Shown here: positions 1 through 6,192 of the stretch, piece by piece
Layout of the letters: every line of letters starts with the position of its first letter
How positions within the stretch are numbered: the stretch's first letter is position 1
NCBI GenBank assembly: GCA_900317865.1
Contig: ONIK01000061.1
Location: 1 to 10,287, forward strand
Source: an uncultured Methanobrevibacter sp.
GTDB lineage: Archaea > Methanobacteriota > Methanobacteria > Methanobacteriales > Methanobacteriaceae
Direction of reading: 5' to 3'
DNA length: 10,287 nt
Translations under genes and position numbers: made by a program
Notes under the pieces: model-generated
What the model was told of the DNA's origin: nothing
Databases searched by the model: none
The model's input: only the letters and a program-made list of their open reading frames with translations

Positions 1-540
1 TGACACATCAAGCCAAGGAGATATTAAAATTAAGTTTTCAGGTTGAGGCAAATCAATAACAGCCAAATGTTCAGCAAATGCTGCAGACAATCCTCCTCCA
101 GCAGAATCTCCCATGATTATGATGGGCTTATTTATTTCAAGCAAATATCTATATAGCTTTTCAACGATTTCGTAGGTTTCTTCATATGTATGGTTTGGAG
201 CAAGCGGATATATTGGAGCAAATACAGATGCATTAACCTTTTTTGCAAGTTTATCACAGAAATTAATGTGAACAGGCCTAATCTCGTTAACATATATTCC
301 TCCATGAAGATATATGACCAGACGTTCACTGTCTCCAACCTCATTAAATATTACCATCTGACATCCAAACATGTCCCTTGTTTCAACTTTAGTGTGATAT
401 ATCCCTTTTGGTATTTTATAAGGTTCATCTTCTTCAAGAGAACGCTCCTGCATATGTTCATCAGCTTTATCGGCATCGTCAACATATTCACGATGCTTTT
501 TATCCAGTGCAGTTTCCACAATCTTTGACATTCTTGACAT
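1..540 (-). CDS. Alpha/beta hydrolase fold-3 (HSL-type) esterase, 3' end cut by window edge
   Basis: The frame is open from the ATG at 540 to the left edge, giving the first 180 residues of a larger protein. It matches the hormone-sensitive-lipase-like esterase group (Abhydrolase_3). An HGGIY oxyanion-hole motif lies at residues 79-83, and the nucleophile elbow GDSAGG at 144-149 has Ser146 as the expected catalytic serine. A run of hydrophobic strands (VIYLHGG, VFAPIYPLAP, PIIIMGDSAGG, LILISPW) fits the central sheet. The catalytic Asp and His would lie past the edge. No signal peptide is visible, so a cytoplasmic carboxylester hydrolase is likely; the substrate is unknown. The start is supported by GGTG six bases upstream. 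The gene lies 30 bp downstream of the DUF3089 hydrolase on the same strand, so they probably share a transcript. The family call is strong and the substrate is open. Confidence 0.88.
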   Translation of the reverse strand, partial: MSRMSKIVETALDKKHREYVDDADKADEHMQERSLEEDEPYKIPKGIYHTKVETRDMFGCQMVIFNEVGDSERLVIYLHGGIYVNEIRPVHINFCDKLAKKVNASVFAPIYPLAPNHTYEETYEIVEKLYRYLLEINKPIIIMGDSAGGGLSAAFAEHLAVIDLPQPENLILISPWLDVS

Positions 541-570
541 TTTTTACACCACAAATAATTTTAAATAAAT

Positions 571-1539
571 TTAGTCTCTTTTCTTTTCAAACCATGCTTC
601 AGACCTTGTACGAGCATTTTCACGTATGTTTAAGTAGAAGAATGAATAATCACATCCATGATAACTTTCTGGTCCAAAAACATGTTCTATAGCTTCAAGT
701 CCCAGAAGTTTTGATATTGCATATTGTTTAAATTCAGAATTCATAACCATAACTGAACCTCTTTCAAGGTCGATTACAGCATCTGCTTTTATTGGTAATT
801 CATCCATTCCATCGTCTGCCAAATGTGGCACGAAAGTTCCAAGATTTAACTCTGCATCTGCAGGTGTTTCATCAACACGCCAATTAAGCGGATTTATTGA
901 AATTGCACCTGGAGAAATAACAAGTGATTCCTTGCCTTTGTTTGCCGGCCCTTCAGTATTCCATGAAACAACAACGCCCAAATCATCGGCAGTTTGCGCT
1001 GCTTTGATGTGAGGATTTTCCTCCAGATATTTCTTGGTTAAAGAGTCACCAATACAATATGCAGCAATCATGTTTTCATAGTACTCCGGATGCTCTTTCA
1101 TGTATTCAGACAAAACCATGTAGCATAGTCTTGATCCCTGCGAATGCCCTGCAAAGAAATATGGCCGTCCATCATTCAAGTTTTCAAAATAATAATCCAA
1201 AGCAGCATAGACATCTGTTCTTGGTTCGGCCCATTCTGCATTACCCACTTCCTCAAAACTCATCATTGGAAGTTTCAATGCATTCACCTGCCTCCAGTAT
1301 GGAGCAAAAATATTTGCAACACCTTCAAATGCAGTGGCTTCGTGAGCGAAATTACGTTTTGCCCCTTCCACCATAGATGAATTATCAATGTCACAGATGA
1401 TATCCGCTTCTGGGTCATTACAGCTTGAAGGATAAAGAAATATCAAATCTACCGGTTTATCTGGAGTTTCCGGTAGTGCAAGCCAATGTTTATTTTCAGA
1501 ATAATCTGGTGCTGTTCCGACAAATGGTTTTTCAAACAT
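571..1539 (-). CDS. DUF3089 family alpha/beta hydrolase
   Basis: A 322-residue protein of the DUF3089 group of serine hydrolases. GHSQGS at residues 131-136 is the nucleophile elbow, with Ser133 as the likely nucleophile. APYWRQ at 79-84 resembles the family's conserved Tyr-Arg-Gln segment. The C-terminal stretch around His294 and Asp297, ending in FYLNIRENARTR, is the typical family ending and probably supplies the catalytic His. No signal peptide or membrane segment is seen, so the protein is probably cytoplasmic. The start at 1539 has an excellent GGAGG six bases upstream. It is the first gene of a probable two-gene operon with the HSL-type esterase 30 bp downstream. The natural substrate is unknown; DUF3089 proteins are often annotated only as lysophospholipase-like. 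Horizontal origin from bacteria is possible but cannot be judged here. Confidence 0.85.
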   Translation of the reverse strand: MFEKPFVGTAPDYSENKHWLALPETPDKPVDLIFLYPSSCNDPEADIICDIDNSSMVEGAKRNFAHEATAFEGVANIFAPYWRQVNALKLPMMSFEEVGNAEWAEPRTDVYAALDYYFENLNDGRPYFFAGHSQGSRLCYMVLSEYMKEHPEYYENMIAAYCIGDSLTKKYLEENPHIKAAQTADDLGVVVSWNTEGPANKGKESLVISPGAISINPLNWRVDETPADAELNLGTFVPHLADDGMDELPIKADAVIDLERGSVMVMNSEFKQYAISKLLGLEAIEHVFGPESYHGCDYSFFYLNIRENARTRSEAWFEKKRD

Positions 1540-1583
1540 TATTTTCCTCCTAATTTATATATTGAATGGTCTGAAGTGATACA

Positions 1584-1612
1584 GTTTAAAATTAAAGTAA
1601 CTGTAATGTTAC
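1584..1612 (-). promoter_or_regulatory. Possible promoter and inverted repeat of the hydrolase operon
   Basis: On the minus strand an A/T box (TTTAATTTTAAAC, 1584-1596) lies about 50 bases upstream of the ATG at 1539, a plausible TATA position. Immediately upstream of it is an inverted repeat, GTAAC-N6-GTTAC (1597-1612), where an archaeal activator or repressor could bind. The AT-rich background makes the TATA call weak. Confidence 0.3.
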
Positions 1613-1633
1613 AAAAATTAGATACTACTGATA

Positions 1634-1777
1634 TTATTCATCACCATGTTTTCGCCTAATTTTTCTTTCTAAAGTACCAATCATATAGTCAGTTTTTTCT
1701 TTAAGACCAGTAATGTTTTCTTCAAACATAGCTAATTCAAGTATATCTTCCAAATCGACCTGAAGTTTTGAAATCAT
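1634..1777 (-). CDS. Small hypothetical ORF (47 aa), possibly the 3' remnant of a decayed gene
   Basis: Reading from the ATG at 1777 gives 47 residues rich in Glu, Lys, Ile and Leu, beginning MISKLQVDLEDILELAMFEE and ending IRRKHGDE; it looks helical and protein-like. I do not recognise the family. There is no convincing Shine-Dalgarno before the ATG. The same frame continues upstream as coding-like peptide interrupted by stops (fragments such as FNKELE, KNFLKDL, EYK and LNEM, each ended by TAA or TAG), as expected if a longer helical protein has decayed. It may equally be a chance ORF in AT-rich DNA. It sits between the hydrolase operon and the 2-phosphoglycerate kinase operon with no partner gene. 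Confidence 0.35.
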   Translation of the reverse strand: MISKLQVDLEDILELAMFEENITGLKEKTDYMIGTLERKIRRKHGDE

Positions 1778-2185
1778 TTCATTTAGCTATTTGTATTCTT
1801 ATAGGTCCTTAAGAAAATTTTTCCCAATGATTTAGTATGATAAAAAATTTTACTCCAACTCTTTATTAAATTTAACTATTTTTAAACAGGAATACAAATT
1901 CAATACCAACTTTCATCTAAAAATTTCAAATCAACAAAGTTTTTGAAATATTCCTAAAAAAAGTTCTTACAGTAACTAATTAAAAATTATTAAAATTAAA
2001 TTTAAAAAAATAATAAAGTTTAATTAAAGAAAAATATTCTCTTAAAACTGTTTTTAAAAGAAAAATTAAAAAAATAAGCACCACATAAAAAATTAAAAAA
2101 TAGAAATAAAAATATAAAAAACATCAATAATTCATTACTGGAAAAAAATCTGATTTACAGTAACTAATAAAAAATTGGCTAAATT
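1778..2185. other. AT-rich intergenic stretch with a 14-bp direct repeat
   Basis: About 400 bases dominated by A and T runs, with no convincing gene on either strand. The 14-mer TTACAGTAACTAAT occurs at 1967-1980 and again at 2155-2168. A related TTACAGTTAC lies on the minus strand at 1597-1606. One short minus-strand peptide (YFKNFVDLKFLDESWY, near 1900-1950) looks coding-like but ends at a stop, which again hints at gene decay. No tRNA, rRNA or insertion-sequence ends were seen. Confidence 0.5.
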
Positions 2186-2213
2186 AAAAAAAAATTAATA
2201 AAAGAGAATAATA
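2186..2213 (-). terminator. T-rich terminator after the CBS-domain gene
   Basis: Directly after the stop codon, the minus strand has T-rich sequence ending in a run of nine T (plus strand A at 2186-2194) with no obvious hairpin. Archaeal RNA polymerase terminates at such tracts. Confidence 0.5.
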
Positions 2214-2603
2214 TTAAAACATCTCTTGAATAATATCTCCATCAGAAATAATTCCAACCAATTTATCGCCTTCAACAATAGGCAGTTGATTTAAAATTCC
2301 AGAACCGGGAATAGCCCCTTTCATTACTTTAATAGCAGTTTCCAAGCTATCTTCCGGAGATATTGTAATAACATCTTTAACCATAATTTCTTCCACTTTA
2401 GTTCCTAATTCATATTTATCCAATATCAAATTATGGCCAACATCTGTTGCAGTAATAATACCTACTAATTTATCATCCACAACAACAGGCAGAGAACTTA
2501 TTTTATGTTCCATTAACTTTTCAAATGCATATACAACATCAATATCCGGAGTGGTTGTAATAACATCACTGGTCATTATTTCAGATACCTTACTTGCTGT
2601 CAT
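2214..2603 (-). CDS. Two-CBS-domain protein
   Basis: A 129-residue protein made almost entirely of a pair of CBS domains (a Bateman module). CBS 1 spans about residues 8-60 (VSEIMTSDVITTTPD to KLVGIITATDVG) and CBS 2 about 72-127 (EEIMVKDVITISPE to KLVGIISDGDII). Such modules usually bind adenine nucleotides or S-adenosylmethionine and act as regulators; the ligand cannot be read from the sequence. No catalytic domain is attached. The ATG directly follows the TAA of the 2-phosphoglycerate kinase gene (TAA-ATG), and its strong GGAGGTGA site lies inside the kinase gene's last codons, so translation is probably coupled. This suggests, without proof, that it senses energy state for the kinase or its pathway. 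T-rich DNA follows its stop. Confidence 0.93.
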   Translation of the reverse strand: MTASKVSEIMTSDVITTTPDIDVVYAFEKLMEHKISSLPVVVDDKLVGIITATDVGHNLILDKYELGTKVEEIMVKDVITISPEDSLETAIKVMKGAIPGSGILNQLPIVEGDKLVGIISDGDIIQEMF

Positions 2604-3494
2604 TTATTCACCTCCAAATTTTTCAATAATTTCATTTACCATCAAATCAATCGTATTTCTAAAATCTACATTATTAATAACAGGAGTTTCATGAATATTA
2701 GCCTGATCAATTAAAAAATCCTGTGTTTTCCTGATAGCATTAAAATTTTCCATATAATGCTCAAGAGACCTTTTCACCCAAGGTTGTCTGCAACGAGTGT
2801 AAAACCTTTGTTTATGGGTTTCCTCATCTTCAACTACTAATGTAAACATGATTGCATTACTTTTATTAATTAAATCCTCACGTATGAATCCTGGAACTAT
2901 ATGGACCCCTTCTATAATAACACTAATACCTTCTTTTATGGATCTTTCAATAATAGCTTCAATACCAACATTAACAACATCAACATGACTGATAAAACCT
3001 TCAATTACTGCATCAACACGAATTGCTGGAGTTCTGATACTTTCATATGCATCAAAGCTGGATTTATGAATAACTGGATTTAATTCTTTGGAAATGATTT
3101 TACGCATTACTTCACGTATCATATCTGTACTTATAATATTTTTCAAACCTAAATGATTAGCAAGTTCAAAAGCCATTGAAGAAGTTCCAACACCAGAAGA
3201 ACCCCCAATCAATATAATTAACGGTTCTTTAGACTTCCTAACACCCCTCCATCTTTTATATTTAACAGAAATGGAAGGATCCATCTCATTTAAATGTTTT
3301 GCTACAAAATCTGCTAATTCATTAACTGTTATTTCGACAACATTTTTTTCAATAAGCTTATTTTCAATATCATTGGCAATTTCATATGATTCATCTAAAC
3401 TTAGATTTGAAACTCTTAATGAACGGGCTAAAACCCCTTTTGAAAAAGGTTCTTTATATGAATTGCCCTCAACATTTCCAACAACCCAAATCAT
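2604..3494 (-). CDS. 2-phosphoglycerate kinase
   Basis: A 296-residue protein matching archaeal 2-phosphoglycerate kinase, which phosphorylates 2-phosphoglycerate to 2,3-bisphosphoglycerate, the precursor of cyclic 2,3-diphosphoglycerate in methanogens. Residues about 15-85 form an ATP-cone-like N-terminal domain (FSKGVLARSL, then helices). The P-loop kinase domain starts at PLIILIGGSSGVGTSS (91-106) and is followed by STDMIREVMRKIISKELNP. The Walker A lysine is replaced by Thr104; I recall this GVGTS form as usual in the family, but could not check. A basic TRCRQPWVKRS segment in the C-terminal half may bind phosphate. The start at 3494 has only a weak upstream GGGAT, so it is less certain than the rest. 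It is the first gene of a two-gene operon with the CBS protein. The protein is cytoplasmic. Confidence 0.9.
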   Translation of the reverse strand: MIWVVGNVEGNSYKEPFSKGVLARSLRVSNLSLDESYEIANDIENKLIEKNVVEITVNELADFVAKHLNEMDPSISVKYKRWRGVRKSKEPLIILIGGSSGVGTSSMAFELANHLGLKNIISTDMIREVMRKIISKELNPVIHKSSFDAYESIRTPAIRVDAVIEGFISHVDVVNVGIEAIIERSIKEGISVIIEGVHIVPGFIREDLINKSNAIMFTLVVEDEETHKQRFYTRCRQPWVKRSLEHYMENFNAIRKTQDFLIDQANIHETPVINNVDFRNTIDLMVNEIIEKFGGE

Positions 3495-3569
3495 AATATC
3501 CCATAATTATTTATTCGTTAAAAAAATATTTTAAAATAATAATAAATAAAATTTGTTATTTAATTTTTT

Positions 3570-3586
3570 AAAAAAAGAGAAAAAGA
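3570..3586 (-). terminator. T-rich terminator after the phosphoesterase gene
   Basis: Just past the stop at 3587-3589 the minus strand reads two T runs (five and seven T) separated by CTC, followed by A/T sequence. This is a plausible archaeal U-tract terminator for the DUF749-DUF2096-phosphoesterase operon. Confidence 0.5.
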
Positions 3587-4276
3587 TTATTCATTTAATT
3601 GAATAATACTAATATCATAAGTTGACCCGTCAGTAATATCGATTAAAACTGCACCATTATCTTTTAACATACCAGGATTTGCGACATCAGTAGTTTTACC
3701 AATTTTACTAAGGGATTTTGCTTCATGAATGTGTCCACAGATATTAATTTCAGGTTCAAATTCATGAATTGATTTTAAAATTCCTGAACTTCCAACATGG
3801 TCTCCGCCTGCAGTCAAATCAGCATCTGTATTGAAAGGCGGAGCATGAGTAACAAGAATTCTTACTTTAGGAACATCCTTATTGTAAACATAATCATAGT
3901 TGGCCATTAATTCAAAAACATCACCATATATTTTTAAATCATCGATTTCACCAGGAGTATTGAATGGTGTAGGGTTGGATCCACCATACCCAAATAAAAT
4001 AGCATCTCCATAACCAATAATTTCATTATGTAAACAAAATGCACCAGATTCGCCGATAGCATTACAAATTCCTGCAGGGTCACAATTTCCCGGAATTGCA
4101 ATTACATCACAATCATATTCAAATATTTTGCCAATGAATTCGCCAACAAATTCCAAAGGACCGAAATTTGTAATATCACCAGTTATTATAACTAAATCAA
4201 TATCATTATTATCTAAATATTTATATAAATTTTCGTTATCTTCACCATGAACATCACTAATAGCTAAAATTTTCAT
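3587..4276 (-). CDS. Calcineurin-like metallophosphoesterase
   Basis: A 229-residue cytoplasmic protein with the full two-metal phosphoesterase motif set: SDVHG (Asp8, His10), GD at 33-34, GNCD at 63-66, TH at 143-144 and GHIHE at 181-185. In the third motif the usual GNHD reads GNCD, a form seen in a subset of archaeal and bacterial single-domain phosphoesterases; whether it lowers activity is not known from sequence. Length fits a minimal single-domain enzyme of the YfcE/TTHA0625-like type that cleaves phosphodiesters or phosphomonoesters. The substrate is unassigned. It is the last gene of a three-gene operon, 11 bp after DUF2096, with a GGGGT ribosome-binding site in the gap. The conserved neighbours DUF2096 and DUF749 give no firm clue to its substrate. 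Confidence 0.93.
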   Translation of the reverse strand: MKILAISDVHGEDNENLYKYLDNNDIDLVIITGDITNFGPLEFVGEFIGKIFEYDCDVIAIPGNCDPAGICNAIGESGAFCLHNEIIGYGDAILFGYGGSNPTPFNTPGEIDDLKIYGDVFELMANYDYVYNKDVPKVRILVTHAPPFNTDADLTAGGDHVGSSGILKSIHEFEPEINICGHIHEAKSLSKIGKTTDVANPGMLKDNGAVLIDITDGSTYDISIIQLNE

Positions 4277-4287
4277 ATTATCTACCC

Positions 4288-4815
4288 CTATTCTTCTAAA
4301 AAGAAAGAACCCATTTCTTTTAAACCAATTTGCAAATCAGGTTTATCTCCATGAAGTGCAACAGTAACATCATCATCAAATTCAATTATAAGACCATGCC
4401 ATTCGGCAATTTCCTGAACTCTTTCTTCTGCTAATGGAACTTTTAAATTTATTCTCCCAGTTGTTAATCCTGGAGGAGTATTTGGCAAGAATGTTGAACG
4501 GGATTTTGGAAATTCAAACATTTCTTCACCCTTCATGGCTCTTTTAAATAAATCAAGCCAAAATTCAGTGTATTCTTCCCCTTCTTCTTCCGCAATTGTT
4601 AATATTGTTCCTTGTATAGTACTTAAAGACATCTCTGCTTTTGCAAAACCATTGATTAAATCTGGATGGGATGGATCTTTTTTATATGAACTAATAGATG
4701 ATCTGATTATTCCCATCTCCGGGTTAATTCCTGGAGGAATTTCATATCCTTTTTTACTTAAATCTGTAATTAAATTATAAAGAACTAACCAATTTTGTTC
4801 AGACGGTAAACTCAT
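4288..4815 (-). CDS. DUF2096 family protein
   Basis: A 175-residue protein I recognise as the DUF2096 family of methanogen proteins, whose function is not known. It opens with MSLPSEQNWLVLYNLITDLS and has a helical first half (about 10-90), a short linker (KSRSTFLPNTPPGL), and a C-terminal segment (about 120-170) with the feel of a small alpha/beta fold. No catalytic motif, cysteine cluster or membrane segment is visible, so it is probably a soluble cytoplasmic protein. Its ATG overlaps the TGA of the DUF749 gene (ATGA), and an AGGTGG site lies in that gene's end, so the two are probably translated together at fixed ratio. The phosphoesterase follows 11 bp later. The family call comes from memory of the sequence, so it is moderately sure. 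Confidence 0.85.
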   Translation of the reverse strand: MSLPSEQNWLVLYNLITDLSKKGYEIPPGINPEMGIIRSSISSYKKDPSHPDLINGFAKAEMSLSTIQGTILTIAEEEGEEYTEFWLDLFKRAMKGEEMFEFPKSRSTFLPNTPPGLTTGRINLKVPLAEERVQEIAEWHGLIIEFDDDVTVALHGDKPDLQIGLKEMGSFFLEE

Positions 4816-5078
4816 AAGTGTCCACCTATAATCTTTAAAGTAGTGTGGTTGATTTTAGCATCAGCTTCTTTTAATTCTTTTTCGATTTCTCTAGTATTTT
4901 TATATGAATCTAAGAATAATACATGATGAGTTGAAGTACCTGCAATGTTCAAAATAGCCAATTCATCATCAGGTTTGAGTTCTCTTTTATCAATTGTTGC
5001 TTTAAATTGAACATAAGGCTCATATTCTTCTGGAAGGTCTTCATATCTAAATATTCCATCTAAAGTTGCTACAAACAT
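4812..5078 (-). CDS. DUF749 family protein
   Basis: An 88-residue protein that I recognise as DUF749, a small family of methanogen proteins without known function. It starts MFVATLDGIFRYEDLPEEYE and has alternating strands and helices (VQFKATIDK, ELAILNIAGTSTHHVLFL, a helix near 62-75, then LKIIGGHL). It lacks metal-binding clusters and a signal peptide, so it is presumably cytoplasmic. GAGGT seven to eleven bases before the ATG supports the start. It leads a three-gene operon, overlapping DUF2096 by four bases. A TATA-like box lies about 50 bases upstream. The tight coupling with DUF2096 suggests that the two proteins interact, which is an inference. Confidence 0.88.
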   Translation of the reverse strand: MFVATLDGIFRYEDLPEEYEPYVQFKATIDKRELKPDDELAILNIAGTSTHHVLFLDSYKNTREIEKELKEADAKINHTTLKIIGGHL

Positions 5079-5124
5079 ATTATTACCTCAATATTTATAT
5101 AACATTTAAATTTTTTAAATTTAT

Positions 5125-5134
5125 TATATATAAA
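5125..5134 (-). promoter_or_regulatory. TATA-like box of the DUF749 operon
   Basis: The minus strand reads TTTATATATA about 50 bases before the DUF749 ATG. With the usual archaeal spacing of about 25 bases to the start site, this leaves a leader of roughly 25 bases including the GAGGT site. A second box nearer the gene (TTATATAAATA) would put the start site inside the gene and is less likely. Confidence 0.5.
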
Positions 5135-5179
5135 ATTAATTGAAAATTATTCGTATACAATCAAACAAAATAAAATTTT

Positions 5180-5210
5180 AAAAAAAAATTGTTACATTTG
5201 ATGTAACAAT
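5180..5210 (-). terminator. Hairpin terminator 2 after hdrB
   Basis: A perfect 10-bp inverted repeat (ATTGTTACAT, three-base loop, ATGTAACAAT; 5188-5210) is followed on the minus strand by eight T. This is the classic form of an intrinsic terminator and lies about 64 bases past the hdrB stop. The lack of GC in the stem is unusual for bacteria but fits this AT-rich host. Confidence 0.7.
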
Positions 5211-5236
5211 TAATCCGAAATGTGTTTTCAATGCCT

Positions 5237-5270
5237 AAAAAATAAAAAAAGAATAAGGAATTAATCCTTA
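5237..5270 (-). terminator. Hairpin terminator 1 after hdrB
   Basis: An inverted repeat TAAGGA-N5-TCCTTA (5254-5270) starts only three bases after the hdrB stop and is followed on the minus strand by T-rich sequence (runs of seven and six T). It probably acts with the second hairpin downstream as a double stop for the highly expressed hdr transcript. Confidence 0.6.
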
Positions 5271-5273
5271 AAC

Positions 5274-6170
5274 TTATTTAGCATTTTCACCTAAAGCTTT
5301 AGCTAAAGCAGGTGCAGCATCGATTTTTTGTGCGGTTAAAGTTAATTCTTCAGCACTTAATCCCATAGCTAATCCGTATAATTGAGCTAAGTGGAATACA
5401 GGGATTGCGAAGTCAGTTCCGTATCTTTCGTTAACTTCAAGTTGACCTTGGTCAAATTGCATGTGACAGAACGGACATACATTGACAATAGCATCTACGC
5501 CAGCTTCGGACATATGGTCAAGTTTTTCTTTAGTGTAACTTGCAGTAACATCTAAATCTCTGGATCTTACTCCACCACCAGCACCACAGCACATCATTTT
5601 GTCTTTGTAGTCAATGGATTTTGCACCAGTGATTTCTACAAGGTCATCTAAAATAGCTGGGTTTTCAGCTTGATCTTCAATACCGATTTCATCAGTAGGT
5701 TTTAAGAAGTGGCATCCGTAGTGAACAGCAACATTTAAATCTAAAGGTTTTTCAATGAGGGATGCTAATTTTTCGTATCCAACATCGTCTCTTAAGATTT
5801 GTGCTAAGTGTTTAACGTTAGTAGTTCCTTTGAATTCTTTACCAATTTCTGCTAAGTTTGCGTTAATTTTAGCTCTTTTTTCTTCGTTATCTTTTAACAT
5901 GTGGTTAGCTTCAAATAATGAACCGAAACATCCGTTACATTCGGTCATGATATCAGCACCCATGTCTTCTGCAAGAGTTAAGTTACGTGCAGCGATAGTA
6001 GCCCAGGTTTCTTCATCAAAAGAACCGAATACACCAGGAGCAGGACAACAGGAAGCTCCTTCCATATCTTTTAATTCAATATCTAATGCGTCAAATAATA
6101 TACGGGTTGCTTTTTCAATACCAGGATAACGGTTAGGCATGATACAACCTAAGAAATATGCGATTTCCAT
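5274..6170 (-). CDS. hdrB: CoB--CoM heterodisulfide reductase subunit B
   Basis: A 298-residue HdrB, the catalytic subunit that reduces the heterodisulfide CoM-S-S-CoB to the free thiols in the last step of methanogenesis. Both CCG cysteine motifs are complete: Cys9, Cys41-Cys42, Cys78 and Cys81 in the first, and Cys153, Cys194-Cys195, Cys232 and Cys235 in the second. In the solved cytoplasmic HdrABC-MvhADG complex these motifs hold the two non-cubane [4Fe-4S] clusters where the disulfide is split. Length is normal. The ATG at 6170 is preceded by GGAGA nine bases upstream. The gene lies 22 bp downstream of hdrC in one operon and is followed by two hairpin terminators. HdrA, the FAD-bearing bifurcating subunit, is not in the window, as is usual for Methanobacteriales, where hdrA is encoded separately. 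Confidence 0.97.
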   Translation of the reverse strand: MEIAYFLGCIMPNRYPGIEKATRILFDALDIELKDMEGASCCPAPGVFGSFDEETWATIAARNLTLAEDMGADIMTECNGCFGSLFEANHMLKDNEEKRAKINANLAEIGKEFKGTTNVKHLAQILRDDVGYEKLASLIEKPLDLNVAVHYGCHFLKPTDEIGIEDQAENPAILDDLVEITGAKSIDYKDKMMCCGAGGGVRSRDLDVTASYTKEKLDHMSEAGVDAIVNVCPFCHMQFDQGQLEVNERYGTDFAIPVFHLAQLYGLAMGLSAEELTLTAQKIDAAPALAKALGENAK

Positions 6171-6192
6171 ACTAAAACTCTCCTAAATTAAA

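Noticed and set aside
190..528. Plus-strand ORFs opposite the partial esterase
   Set aside because: They are antisense to a frame with HGG and GDSAGG motifs and have composition unlike a protein of this host.
5188..5210. 10-bp palindrome after hdrB considered as a regulator site for the DUF749 operon
   Set aside because: The eight T directly after it on the minus strand and its place behind hdrB fit a terminator better; it is also more than 100 bases from the DUF749 start.
5755..6129. Plus-strand ORF opposite hdrB
   Set aside because: It is a shadow of hdrB, which has all its cysteine motifs.
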